Source: Schlesneria paludicola DSM 18645 (GTDB lineage Bacteria; Planctomycetota; Planctomycetia; Planctomycetales; Planctomycetaceae). From it: 64,000 nt of DNA. Below the pieces are notes generated by a model. It did no database searches and had not been told where the DNA came from. It was given only the letters and a program-made list of their open reading frames with translations. Position numbers and translations under genes: made by a program. Location: positions 1-64,000 of the forward strand of contig CAMBQP010000004.1 in NCBI GenBank assembly GCA_945869955.1. Direction: 5' to 3'. Shown here piece after piece: positions 8,388 through 17,464 of this stretch (its first letter is position 1; each line of letters starts with the position of its first letter).

Positions 8388-9620
8388 ATGACGGGACACG
8401 ACATCCATCACGCTACGCTCAGCAACGGGCTGACCGTCCTTGTTGAAACTATGCCCGCTGTGCAGTCGGCGGCATTTTCTCTTTTGGTCCCGGCCGGTAG
8501 TGCCTACGATCCCGTCGGACAAAACGGGATCTCGAACGCACTCGCCGACTGGATTACTCGCGGTGCCGGCAAGATGTCGAGTCGCGAATTGCTGTCGGCG
8601 TTTGACCGGCTGGGGATTCAGGCACACGAGTCCTCGTCGCTGCACCATCTTGCCATGGGGGGATCGTGTCTGGCAGAGAATCTCCCCGCCGCTTTGCGGT
8701 TGTATGGTGATGTCGTCAAGCATCCTCAATTTCATGAAGAGGATTTCGAGGCGGTGATGGCGGGGGTCGAACAGTCGCTGTTGGGGATCGAGGATGAGCC
8801 TCGGCAGAAGGTGATGTTTGAATTGATCCGGCGCTGCTTTTCTTCCCCCTGGGGACAGCCTGCGGAAGGGACTCTGGCGGATCTGGAAAACATCACACCA
8901 CAAGTGGTGCGTGAGCAATTCCGGCGTTGTGTCCGTCCGCGTGGTGCGATTCTGGGGATCGCGGGAAATGTGACGCTTGAACAACTGCTGCCGGTGCTGG
9001 AAGAGACCTATCAGGATTGGACTGGCGAAAACGAAATCGTGCTGAAGACCGGTGACCGTGGTGTCTATCGTGATCATCTGGATCATGAGTCGACCCAGAC
9101 GCATATTGGGGTTGCCTACCCGGCGGTCCCGTATGGGGCGGATAACTATTATCAAGCCTGGGCGGCAGTGAGTGTCCTCAGTGGGGGGATGAGCAGTCGT
9201 CTGTTCACCGAAGTTCGGGAAAAACGGGGACTGTGCTACTCGGTCTATGCGTCGCTCAGTTCCTCGAAAGACGAAGGTCAGGTGTTGTGTTATGCCGGGA
9301 CGACTGTCGAACGAGCTCAAGAGACGCTGGATGTGATGCTGAAGGAACTGAATCGACTGGAAGAGGGGATCGAAGAGGCGGAACTGGTGCGGTGTAAAGC
9401 CCGGGCCAAAAGTTCGCTGATCATGGCTCAGGAGTCGACGGCGGGGCGGGCCGGGTCGTTGGCTCGCAACTGGTTTCATCTCAACCGCGTCATCACGCTG
9501 GATGAAGTTCGAGCCAAGATCGAGGCGCTGACCACCCAGAGCGTGCTCGATTATGTGAAGTCGCATCCCGCGCGTGATTTTACCCTGCTGACCATCGGTC
9601 CGAATCCGCTGCAGGGATAG
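8388..9620 (+). CDS. M16-family peptidase-like protein without the zinc motif
   Basis: A 410-residue protein with the two-lobed M16B architecture (pitrilysin/processing-peptidase family). The N-lobe begins ATLSNGLTVLVETMPAVQSA. The position where active members have HxxEH reads GISNALADW, with none of the zinc ligands or the Glu. The C-lobe retains the substrate-binding R/Y motif SSRLFTEVREKRGLCYSVYA. Bacterial M16B enzymes often work as one HxxEH subunit plus one R/Y subunit; this looks like the R/Y partner, and no HxxEH subunit is adjacent. Length fits a single-unit M16B protein. A structural or chaperone-like role is also possible. Confidence 0.82.
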   Translation: MTGHDIHHATLSNGLTVLVETMPAVQSAAFSLLVPAGSAYDPVGQNGISNALADWITRGAGKMSSRELLSAFDRLGIQAHESSSLHHLAMGGSCLAENLPAALRLYGDVVKHPQFHEEDFEAVMAGVEQSLLGIEDEPRQKVMFELIRRCFSSPWGQPAEGTLADLENITPQVVREQFRRCVRPRGAILGIAGNVTLEQLLPVLEETYQDWTGENEIVLKTGDRGVYRDHLDHESTQTHIGVAYPAVPYGADNYYQAWAAVSVLSGGMSSRLFTEVREKRGLCYSVYASLSSSKDEGQVLCYAGTTVERAQETLDVMLKELNRLEEGIEEAELVRCKARAKSSLIMAQESTAGRAGSLARNWFHLNRVITLDEVRAKIEALTTQSVLDYVKSHPARDFTLLTIGPNPLQG

Positions 9621-9623
9621 CGA

Positions 9624-9651
9624 CGAGGGTGATGATCCGAGGGTGATGATC
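9624..9651. repeat. Tandem duplication, 14 bp x 2
   Basis: Two perfect copies of CGAGGGTGATGATC begin 3 bp after the stop codon of the M16-like gene. Confidence 0.9.
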
Positions 9652-9686
9652 AGGGTCGGTTTTCTGTCTGATTTCGAGAACTTTTC

Positions 9687-10397
9687 ATGAGTTGGTCGAC
9701 AATCGAGTTCGCGGGGAAGTCGGCAGACGTTTACGTTCCCGCCTTGGCAGAGAAGCCGACGGGAGTCGTGATGTTTCTGCACGGCTACGATGGGGTGACG
9801 CTCAAAGAGAATCCCCAGTACACGCAGGAACTCGCCCGGCATAATTTGATTGGATTCTGCCCTGTGGGGCCGCATTGCTGGTGGTCGGACGTGATTTATC
9901 CTCCGTTTGATGAGCAGCTCAGTCCGGTGGACTTTCTTGTTCAGCATGTCCCCGCTTACTGTCAGGCGCAGTGGCAAATCGAACCTCCTCACATTGCGGT
10001 CTGTGGGTTCGAGATGGGTGGGCAAGGGGCGTTGCAGTTGACTTATCGCCATGCGCGACAGTTCCCGACGGTGGTGGCAATTTCTCCCAAGATCGATTTT
10101 GAGAGCTGGTGGGGGCGTGGGACCTCGCTGGATACGCTGTTTGCGGATCGGGAAGCGGCTCGTCAGCGCACTGCAATCCTGCATCTCCATCCGTTGAATT
10201 ATCCGAAACATCAATTCCTGTTGTGCGATCCGACGGATCTGTATTGTTTCGACGGGGTGTTGACGCTGGCGAGTAAATTGTCCTCGACGGGGATCCTGTT
10301 CGAACAGGATTTCGTCTCGACCCACGGCGGGTTTGGGTGGGGGTATGTTAATGCGATGGCGCCGGCAGTGATGGACTACATCAAACGGAGTTGCTGA
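9687..10397 (+). CDS. Alpha/beta-hydrolase-fold protein with Glu at the nucleophile elbow
   Basis: A 236-residue cytoplasmic protein resembling small carboxylesterases/dienelactone hydrolases. Strand-turn elements are VVMFLHGYDG near residue 30 and the elbow AVCGFEMGGQGALQL near residue 105. Canonical GxSxG has Ser; here the elbow is G-F-E-M-G, so Glu replaces the nucleophile. A possible acid (LLCDPTDLYCFDG) and His (DFVSTHGGFGWGY) are still present. Either the protein has lost esterase activity or it uses a carboxylate nucleophile as haloalkane dehalogenases do with Asp. It follows the M16-like gene by 66 bp and may be cotranscribed; a terminator-like hairpin lies about 120 bp downstream. 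Confidence 0.75.
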   Translation: MSWSTIEFAGKSADVYVPALAEKPTGVVMFLHGYDGVTLKENPQYTQELARHNLIGFCPVGPHCWWSDVIYPPFDEQLSPVDFLVQHVPAYCQAQWQIEPPHIAVCGFEMGGQGALQLTYRHARQFPTVVAISPKIDFESWWGRGTSLDTLFADREAARQRTAILHLHPLNYPKHQFLLCDPTDLYCFDGVLTLASKLSSTGILFEQDFVSTHGGFGWGYVNAMAPAVMDYIKRSC

Positions 10398-10518
10398 TCA
10401 GAAAAAATGAACGTTCCTGGTCGGAAATTTGGGATCAAACTCGAAGAAACCGGAATTCGGTCGTATGATGCGGCAGAGACCGGGGGAATGTTTTTTGAGA
10501 CTCTTGGTCGGGGTGCTG

Positions 10519-10552
10519 GGATTCTGCCGCGTGGGAATCCTGAGTTTTTTTT
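10519..10552 (+). terminator. Rho-independent terminator-like hairpin
   Basis: GGATTC (10519-10524) pairs with GAATCC (10535-10540), followed by TGAG and a run of eight T. It lies between the hydrolase gene and the ABC permease gene. Confidence 0.65.
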
Positions 10553-10573
10553 CTTTTACCCGAGGTTCATCCT

Positions 10574-12298
10574 GTGCTGGCTGGTCCTTTGTTTTCGCGT
10601 GAGGCTCTGACGGTCCCCCGGCAGTTGTCTCATTTTTTGATTCGTTCCGGGTACATTGGTGCGTTCTTCGTTCTGATGTACACCGCTGCGCAGACCACCT
10701 TTGGCTGGCAACAGGTGCGAAATCTGGGTGATATCGCCCGGTTTGGGCAGCTGGTCTTTCAGGTGTTTGCTGTGGTGCAGCTGGCACTGATGATCTTTTT
10801 CTCGGTGCTGTTTGCTGCGGGGAATGTGGCTCAGGAAAAAGACCGGCGAACGATGCTGCTGCTGTTGATGACCGACCTGCGCGATCGCGAACTGGTGCTG
10901 GGAAAGCTTTGCTCCAGTCTGCTACTCCCTTGTGTGCTGCTGACCGCCTCGATTCCAGTGTTTGTGATCATTCAGATGCTGGGAGGGATTTCCCCTCAAC
11001 AAATCACCGCGGCGATTGCCATTTCGGCGGCGGCGGGATTGGTGGCGGGGACCTGGGGTTCGCTGGTTGCCTTCTGGCGAGAAAAGACCTTTCAGACGTT
11101 GGCGATCAGTCTGATTGGGATTGTGCTTTATCTGGGACTGGTGGAAGGTGTGGTCGCCATTCTGGGGGCCGGTTCGAATCTCGGGCTGTTGATCGGAACG
11201 GGAAATCCTTTTCGGGCGATGTTTCGTGTGCTGGATCCGCTGGATCACTCGGGGGGATTGAACTTCATCGAGGTGGCGCTGCGGTCGGTCGGATTGCTGG
11301 CGGCTTTGGCTTTGGTCAATATTGTCGTGACGATTCTGCGTGTGCGTGTTTGGAATCCTTCACGCACCCTCGGCGACATGGCGACGCTGGACGAGAAAGA
11401 TCGGGGCGTTGTCCGACCACCTCGTCCTGTCTGGAATAGTCCAGTCATCTGGCGTGAGATGATGACCAAGGCGTATGGACGCAAGGTGATTGTGATCAAG
11501 CTGGCCTACGTGGCGATCGCGGCAGCGGCCGGTTATTCGGTCTACTCGACCCCCGCCAATTCGGCGCTGGTTCTGGGCATGGTTTCACCGGTTGGAGCGG
11601 CATTTATTGCCTTGAGCCTGTTGTCGATGATGCTGATCAACGCGCAGGGGGTGACGGCACTGACGAGTGAACGAGATACGGGGACGCTGGAACTGCTGCT
11701 GGTGACGGACATCAGTGCCAAAGAGTTTATTTATGGCAAGCTGGGTGGCGTCCTGTACAACAGCAAGGAATTGATTCTGATTCCGTTGATGTTTATGGGC
11801 TGGTATCTGGTGCAGGGGGTGCTGACACTGGAAAACTTTACTTACATTGCGCTGGGATTCCTGGCCCTGATCCTGTTTGCGGGGATGCTGGGGTTGCATT
11901 CGGGTTTAAGCTATTCGATTTCTCGCACGGCGATTGCGAACAGCCTGGGGACGATGTTCTTCCTGTTTGTTGGGATCTTTATTTGCATGATTTTGATTCT
12001 GCAGGCGCGGGCTTCGTTCGGGCTGCAGTTGCCCAGCTTTCTGGTATTCATTCTGGGGGGAAGTCTCGGGCTATGGGCGTCGCTCACGCATCGAAATCCA
12101 TCCCCTGCACTGACGTTGGCTGCGGGAATCTTGCCGTTTTGTACGTTTTATGCGATCACCAGTTTCCTACTGGGGCAGACTTTGGGTGTTTGTCTGTTCG
12201 TGGTCGCGGCTTATGGATTTACCACGGTCGCGATGCTGATTCCGGCCATCAGCGAATATGACTCGGCCTTGGGGCGTTCCGAGATGCCTAAGGGTTAA
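10574..12298 (+). CDS. ABC-2 type transporter permease, duplicated domain
   Basis: A 574-residue integral membrane protein with about twelve predicted helices in two halves. Each half carries the same cytoplasmic motif: AQEKDRRTMLLLLMTDLRDR near residue 86 and TSERDTGTLELLLVTDISAK near residue 363, both followed by a GKL element, so this is a tandem fusion of two ABC-2 permease units. No ATP-binding subunit is adjacent, so the partner ATPase and the substrate are unknown. GTG 10574 is preceded by CGAGG at 8-bp spacing. The region between the helices near residue 270-290 (MATLDEKDRGVVRPPRP) is a charged linker. Confidence 0.82.
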   Translation: MLAGPLFSREALTVPRQLSHFLIRSGYIGAFFVLMYTAAQTTFGWQQVRNLGDIARFGQLVFQVFAVVQLALMIFFSVLFAAGNVAQEKDRRTMLLLLMTDLRDRELVLGKLCSSLLLPCVLLTASIPVFVIIQMLGGISPQQITAAIAISAAAGLVAGTWGSLVAFWREKTFQTLAISLIGIVLYLGLVEGVVAILGAGSNLGLLIGTGNPFRAMFRVLDPLDHSGGLNFIEVALRSVGLLAALALVNIVVTILRVRVWNPSRTLGDMATLDEKDRGVVRPPRPVWNSPVIWREMMTKAYGRKVIVIKLAYVAIAAAAGYSVYSTPANSALVLGMVSPVGAAFIALSLLSMMLINAQGVTALTSERDTGTLELLLVTDISAKEFIYGKLGGVLYNSKELILIPLMFMGWYLVQGVLTLENFTYIALGFLALILFAGMLGLHSGLSYSISRTAIANSLGTMFFLFVGIFICMILILQARASFGLQLPSFLVFILGGSLGLWASLTHRNPSPALTLAAGILPFCTFYAITSFLLGQTLGVCLFVVAAYGFTTVAMLIPAISEYDSALGRSEMPKG

Positions 12299-12443
12299 CA
12301 CGGACCGCAAATCCCGCTAGAGTCTTTGGTGATGATCTGGTGTGGATGATCTTGTCACGCAACGGTGCAGGATGAGATCTTTCGCTTGCCAGTCGTTCGC
12401 AGCACTGAAATTGACCTCAGGACTATTCGTTGGAGCCCGCCAA

Positions 12444-15230
12444 ATGATCGTACGTCTGCGCTGTCTATTCCTTGTGCTGGGGCTGTCCGTTCCGCTTTCG
12501 AGCCTGATGGCTGCCGACGCAACGCAGCCTCACCCCCGGATTCCCGGATTCGAACGGTTTTATGCGGGAACGCGGGACAAGCCGAAGAGCGAAGACGAAG
12601 AACCGGTCAAGCTCGATCCGGTCACCGGCGGACGCATCTTGCTGGGTGAGTTGAACTGCACGTCGTGCCATGCGGTGGCCGAGGGGACCAGGAAGCAACT
12701 CACACCCAAGCAGGCACCCATCCTGGATGGGATCGGCAGTCGGGTCAAAGTGGACTGGCTGCGTGGTTATTTGGCCAACCCGCATGCGTCCAAGCCGGGG
12801 ACCACAATGCCGGATTTGATTTCCGCCTTGCCGGAAGCGGCGCGCGAGTCCACGATCGAGGCACTGACTCATTTTCTGGCATCCACGGGGAGTGTTCCCG
12901 AGGCGCATTCCAATCCGACCGCGGCCAAGAAGGGTGAGGGGCTGTTCCGAACCGTGGGCTGCCTGGCCTGCCACAATTCTCAGGCGGAAAACAGCCCCGA
13001 CCTGGCGACGTCGGTGACGCTCCCCGACTTGTCGAAGAAGTACTCGGCCCCCAGCCTGATGGCCTTTCTGAAAGATCCGCTGAAAGTCCGACCATCAGGT
13101 CGGATGCCGGCACTTGGATTGAGCGACGAGGATTACCAGAGCCTGGCACATTATTTTGTGCGGGGTGGCCAGTTGACAGTGAATGCCAAATTTCAGGTGT
13201 ATCATGGTCAATGGAATAAATTGCCGACGTTTGCCGACTTGAAAGCGGTGAGTGAAGGGGAGTCTGCTGGGTTTGATGTTTCTGTGGCAGGACGAGCGGG
13301 TGATTATGCCATCCGGTTCAGTTCGCACCTGCAGATTGCCAAAGCGGGCGAATACCAGTTTGTGCTCGGCTCGGATGACGGCAGCAAGCTGATCATTGAT
13401 GACGAGTTGGTCGCCGATTGCGATGGGATTCACCCGCACCAAACGGTGGAAGGGCGCAAGAAACTGGATGCCGGTTTTCATCGAGTCGTGGTCGAATACT
13501 TTCAGGGGGGGGGCGAGGCAACATTGGATGTGCTGATTGCCGGACAGGGATTGGCGCAACAACCCTTAGCGGGATTTCTGTTTCTCGAGCCGAAAGTCCC
13601 TGCCGCCTCTCCGGATAAAGCAACGTTTATCCTCGATGCGGGGTTAGTCGACAAAGGTCGGCAGTTGTTTTCCACGATCGGTTGTGCATCATGTCATACG
13701 CTGACGATCGAGGGGAAAGCGATTGCCTCGGAACTGAAGGCCAAGCCATTGGCGGAAGTGGCGGCCAATACCGGTTGCCTGGCGGAAAAGGTGAGTGGCA
13801 AAGCGCCGCGGTATGGGCTGAACCTGGTGCAACGCAGCGCGCTGAACCTGGCGCTGAAACCGGCACCTGCCGAGTTGGCTGCGGAAACCGTTCATCGGAC
13901 GCTGGCGACACTGAACTGTTATGCCTGTCACCAGCGCGACCAGTTGGGTGGTGTCGAGGAAGCACGGGACAGCGTGTTTGAATCGCGGCAGAAAGAGATG
14001 GGAGACGAAGGTCGGCTTCCCCCGATCTTGACCGGCGTGGGCGACAAGCTGCGTCAGGATTGGATGCGGCATGTGCTGCATAACTCGGCCAATGACCGCA
14101 AAGAGTATATGGTCACCCGCATGCCGAAGTTCGGGCCGAACAACGTCGAGCCCCTGGTGACACTGTTCGAGCAGGTGGATCTGAAACCCGATACGATGCC
14201 AAAAGCCAATTTCTCGGAACCCGATTATCGCGTCAAAGCGGCGGGTCGGCATATGGTGGGGGGACAGTCATTGTCCTGTATCAAGTGTCATGACTTTGGT
14301 CCGCACCCTTCGACGGGTATTCGAGCGATCAATTTGACGACGATGAATCAGCGATTACGACCCGATTGGTTTTATCGTTATGTGCTGGATCCTCAGGCCT
14401 ATCGCCGTGGAACACGCATGCCCGCTCCGTGGCCTTTTGGCCAGACGACGGTTCGGGATCTGTTGAATGCCGATGTTAATCAGCAAGTGCAGGCGGTCTG
14501 GTTGTATCTGGCGGATCGTGACAAGGCACCAGTCCCGGTGGGACTGGTCCGTGAACCGATGGAGTTGAAGCCGACGACGGAACCGGTGATTTATCGCAAC
14601 TTTATCGAAGGTGCAGGAAGTCGCGCGATTGGTGTCGGCTACCCTGAAGGGGTGAATATCGCCTTTGATGCGAACGACATGCGAATGGCAATGATCTGGC
14701 ACGGAGCATTTATTGATGCCTCGCGTCACTGGACCGGCCGTGGAGTCGGTTTTGAGGCACCGCTGGGTGACGATATTTTGCCGTTACCAAGCCACGCCCC
14801 GCTGGTGGTTCTCGATCAACCCGATCGAGAATTCGCCTCAGGGCAGGCTCGTGAGGGGGGATATAAGTTTCTGGGCTATCGTCTGGACGAACAGCAGCGT
14901 CCGGTGTTCCGGTATTCTCTTCCTGGCCTGATGGTGACGGACCATCCGATTCCCGTGAAGGGGGCTGGAAAGTATCCGACGTTGAAGAGGGTGTTGAGCT
15001 TTGAAGGGACGGCGGACACGAGTCAGCTGTGGTACCGAGCGGCGGCGACCGGCAAAATTGAATCGCTGGGCCAGCGTCGTTATCGAATTGACGGGGTCTG
15101 GACGATGGAGATTGGTGGTAGCGGGGCTGAAGAACCTCGAATTCGCGAATCGGCCGGGAAGCAGGAACTGTTGATTCCGGTCCGGTTAAAGAATGGGAAG
15201 GCCGAGATCACACAGCATTATGTGTGGTGA
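12444..15230 (+). CDS. Multi-heme cytochrome c protein with a PA14 domain
   Basis: A 928-residue exported protein. A Sec signal peptide (MIVRLRCLFLVLGLSVPLSS) is followed by five CxxCH heme sites: CTSCH near residue 71, CLACH near 172, CASCH near 413, CYACH near 491 and CIKCH near 611. Between the second and third, residues about 245-375 look like a PA14 carbohydrate-binding domain (GEYQFVLGSDDGSKLIIDDE). PA14 plus cytochrome c combinations are common in planctomycetes and are thought to link polymer binding to periplasmic electron transfer; that role is inferred. ATG 12444 was chosen over upstream starts because it opens the signal peptide and has GGAG 8 bases before it. The C-terminal 250 residues are beta-rich and unassigned. 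Confidence 0.85.
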   Translation: MIVRLRCLFLVLGLSVPLSSLMAADATQPHPRIPGFERFYAGTRDKPKSEDEEPVKLDPVTGGRILLGELNCTSCHAVAEGTRKQLTPKQAPILDGIGSRVKVDWLRGYLANPHASKPGTTMPDLISALPEAARESTIEALTHFLASTGSVPEAHSNPTAAKKGEGLFRTVGCLACHNSQAENSPDLATSVTLPDLSKKYSAPSLMAFLKDPLKVRPSGRMPALGLSDEDYQSLAHYFVRGGQLTVNAKFQVYHGQWNKLPTFADLKAVSEGESAGFDVSVAGRAGDYAIRFSSHLQIAKAGEYQFVLGSDDGSKLIIDDELVADCDGIHPHQTVEGRKKLDAGFHRVVVEYFQGGGEATLDVLIAGQGLAQQPLAGFLFLEPKVPAASPDKATFILDAGLVDKGRQLFSTIGCASCHTLTIEGKAIASELKAKPLAEVAANTGCLAEKVSGKAPRYGLNLVQRSALNLALKPAPAELAAETVHRTLATLNCYACHQRDQLGGVEEARDSVFESRQKEMGDEGRLPPILTGVGDKLRQDWMRHVLHNSANDRKEYMVTRMPKFGPNNVEPLVTLFEQVDLKPDTMPKANFSEPDYRVKAAGRHMVGGQSLSCIKCHDFGPHPSTGIRAINLTTMNQRLRPDWFYRYVLDPQAYRRGTRMPAPWPFGQTTVRDLLNADVNQQVQAVWLYLADRDKAPVPVGLVREPMELKPTTEPVIYRNFIEGAGSRAIGVGYPEGVNIAFDANDMRMAMIWHGAFIDASRHWTGRGVGFEAPLGDDILPLPSHAPLVVLDQPDREFASGQAREGGYKFLGYRLDEQQRPVFRYSLPGLMVTDHPIPVKGAGKYPTLKRVLSFEGTADTSQLWYRAAATGKIESLGQRRYRIDGVWTMEIGGSGAEEPRIRESAGKQELLIPVRLKNGKAEITQHYVW

Positions 15231-15763
15231 AACGGTGGGATGCCGTTTGGTGAATCAATGCGATCACAATAAGTGAAACTTTGAGGTCTTCAACTGATTA
15301 GGTCGAGGAGCGATAGGTTTTCCAGAGCGGATCGCAATAAATCGCTGGAGCCCTGTGCTGATCGGCCGCACGATCAACGGGGGAGGTCGAGACGACTGAC
15401 CAGTGACAGAGCCCCAACGAAGAATCGATTCCAACAAGAGTAGTCGGCTGAAAGCGTAGGCGCTCGCCCGAGGAAAGCCATCAGACCATCCTCAGCTACA
15501 CCTCCAGCCGACTATTCTTGGTGGAATCGATCGAAAGCAAGTTCGTTGTCAGGCTCATGCCAAAGACAAAGTTCAAATCTTTTCGACACAATCACTTAGA
15601 GCAATGGCTGTGCCGCGATTTCGTGGTCAGGAATGGAATTGTCGAACTCGCTATTTTTCAGGTGAGAAAACCGTTTGTGTCCGTTGTTCCATCACAGAAA
15701 TTGATAGCAGTTATGCACGGAGGTAAGGCAACGTTGCCTGATATCAGCTCACGTGGTCAAAGC
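15231..15763. other. Intergenic region between convergent genes, with a large inverted repeat
   Basis: The cytochrome and vWA genes converge here. The only structure I can support is the inverted repeat at 15422-15531. A plus-strand frame at 15518-15826 begins in the repeat and runs into the vWA gene; I do not believe it. Confidence 0.5.
15422..15531. repeat. Inverted repeat with about 28-bp arms, REPIN/MITE-like
   Basis: The left arm 15422-15450 (ending AGTAGTCGGCTG) pairs with the right arm 15505-15531 (starting CAGCCGACTATT) with few mismatches across a 54-bp spacer. The tetramer CGAA lies just outside both ends (15418-15421 and 15532-15535), a weak hint of a target duplication. It could be a REPIN-like element, a non-autonomous insertion, or a bidirectional terminator for the convergent genes. 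Confidence 0.7.
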
Positions 15764-16858
15764 TTAGTTCGTGGATTTGAATTTAGTGACATCGTAGTAA
15801 CGGTAGGTTCCACCGTTCTGTCGTGAGAGTCGCCTGAGAAAGTTTTTGGGCGAGGCGGTGTCCGAGACTTCCGGTCCGACACCGAATTCGATCGAATGAA
15901 TGCGGGTGGTTTTGTTGTTCAAGTTCTTGAGCGAGACCAGTTCACCTTCGTAGATCGGCGGTTCTTGCGCATCGGTCAGAAAGAAAATCACATCCGGTCG
16001 CAGTCGTAAGGCCATTTCGAGGGCGGGAACGTGCTGGGTTCCAGTGCCAGGTTGAATCCCGGCAATCTTCTGCTTGGCGAGCGTCTTGTGGATTTCGGTT
16101 GCGGCGTAGAGTTGTGGTTTGTGGACATCGCGCAGATGCAGTACGGTGGGCCGATCATCGTAAAAGATAATTAGGAACTGCTGATGAGCGTCGAGGGCTT
16201 GCAGGCTGGAGACGAGTGCATTTTTGGCGACCTGCATCGAATTATTACTCGTCATACTTCCGGACGCATCAATGACAAACACCACCTTTGATCCCTGATC
16301 TTGTGCCCCCATGAAGGCGGCACCCGGAATTCCGCCGACTGTTCCCGTTGCGGCCGGCCGTTGGCCACCCCCCGAGTTGACCGGTTGACGGGGATCCATC
16401 ACCGTCGGGCCGGCAGGAAGATTGACTCCAGGTCCAATCCGTGCGGTGGAGTCGGCTTTTGGCAGCGTGGTCTCGACGGGGGGTTGATCTGGAGTGGCGC
16501 TCACGGGCGTCAGCGCGTCTTTGGAAGAAGTGGACTCGACCAACACGTCGGTGGGAGCTCCCTCTTTGGCTTCCCCTGGAACGACCGCATCGGGATTATC
16601 GCCGACTTCTTTCAGGACGATCCCGACTTCGCGGGATTCTTCTTTACCGAAGCCAACCGGGGCTTTGTCACAGCTTCGCAGCGTGATGGCAAAGATCAGT
16701 AACAAGACCCCATGTGCGGCCAGGGATAAGAGACTCGACAGCAGAATGGCATGGGGAATCCAGTCGGGCAGACTGCGGGTGGCATTTGGGGGAGTCGGGA
16801 GGGAGAGACGGTTTTTGCCCGCGATCCGCTGCTGTCCAGAGGCATTCGCAGGCTCCAC
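15764..16858 (-). CDS. Membrane-anchored von Willebrand factor A domain protein
   Basis: A 364-residue protein. Residues about 36-60 form one transmembrane helix, followed by a Pro/Ser/Thr-rich linker to about 185. The C-terminal vWA domain begins VVFVIDASGSM, with the MIDAS Asp at residue 197 and Ser residues spaced as D-x-S-x-S. An alternating hydrophobic stretch and a late TDAQEPP segment fit the rest of the fold. vWA domains bind protein partners through a divalent metal; partner and process are unknown. No ATPase or moxR gene is adjacent. The short cytoplasmic N-terminus plus one helix resembles TonB-like planctomycete proteins, but no TonB C-terminal domain is seen. Confidence 0.82.
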   Translation of the reverse strand: MEPANASGQQRIAGKNRLSLPTPPNATRSLPDWIPHAILLSSLLSLAAHGVLLLIFAITLRSCDKAPVGFGKEESREVGIVLKEVGDNPDAVVPGEAKEGAPTDVLVESTSSKDALTPVSATPDQPPVETTLPKADSTARIGPGVNLPAGPTVMDPRQPVNSGGGQRPAATGTVGGIPGAAFMGAQDQGSKVVFVIDASGSMTSNNSMQVAKNALVSSLQALDAHQQFLIIFYDDRPTVLHLRDVHKPQLYAATEIHKTLAKQKIAGIQPGTGTQHVPALEMALRLRPDVIFFLTDAQEPPIYEGELVSLKNLNNKTTRIHSIEFGVGPEVSDTASPKNFLRRLSRQNGGTYRYYDVTKFKSTN

Positions 16859-17464
16859 GATCCAACTCCTGAAAAAATCTGACGGGCCGAAGAGGCTGGT
16901 GGTGTTATCGACCGGATTGGTTGCGCAGGCTGTAATTGAGGATGTCGGGGTTGAGGATGTTGGGGTTTTCGAAAAAAACGTGCTGGTGTCGCCGCATGGG
17001 GGGACTCTAAAGAGACATCACCAACGCGTCAATTCGAGATCCGGGCAGGGAACAGTTTGAGGTCTTGTTTACGGCGGAAAAAAGGGGAAAACCTTTCAAG
17101 CCCACGGGGTTTTCCGATTTGTGTCTGTTTGGGGACGACTCTTAACGATTCGGGACGAAAAATGGTTCCCGATGATGCGGGTGGGAACGTACGCAAAAAT
17201 TGTTTCGCTCAACGACATTCGCCTGGCAGGATCGGATACACTGGTCATGGAAGTGACGAAACGAAAAAGAATCCAAAACAAAGAAACACAGAAGCCCTGT
17301 CGAATTTCTGCGGAACGTGATGAGGCCGTGTCGGTTACCATGGGTTTGAGTTGCGCGTTGAGGTGCATCTTACCGGCAGAACACGTGGACAGGCTTCTGA
17401 ATCGCACTGATGATCGCTCGCAGGGATTTTCACAGACTTCACACATTTCCATCAAGGTCAACAC
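16859..17464. other. Divergent intergenic region
   Basis: About 600 bp between the vWA gene and the peroxiredoxin-fusion gene. It holds a 15-bp tandem duplication (16936-16965) and a hairpin of GGAAAACC (17086-17093) with GGTTTTCC (17108-17115). No gene is supported; promoters for both flanking genes are expected. Confidence 0.45.
16936..16965. repeat. Tandem duplication, 15 bp x 2
   Basis: TTGAGGATGTCGGGG is followed directly by TTGAGGATGTTGGGG, one mismatch. Confidence 0.85.

Noticed and set aside
8256-10325. Minus-strand frame of 689 codons
   Set aside because: Antisense to the M16-like and hydrolase genes; composition is Arg/Gln/His-rich without domains.
15518-15826. Plus-strand frame of 102 codons
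   Set aside because: Starts inside the inverted repeat, overlaps the 3' end of the vWA gene antisense, has no ribosome site and matches no family I know.
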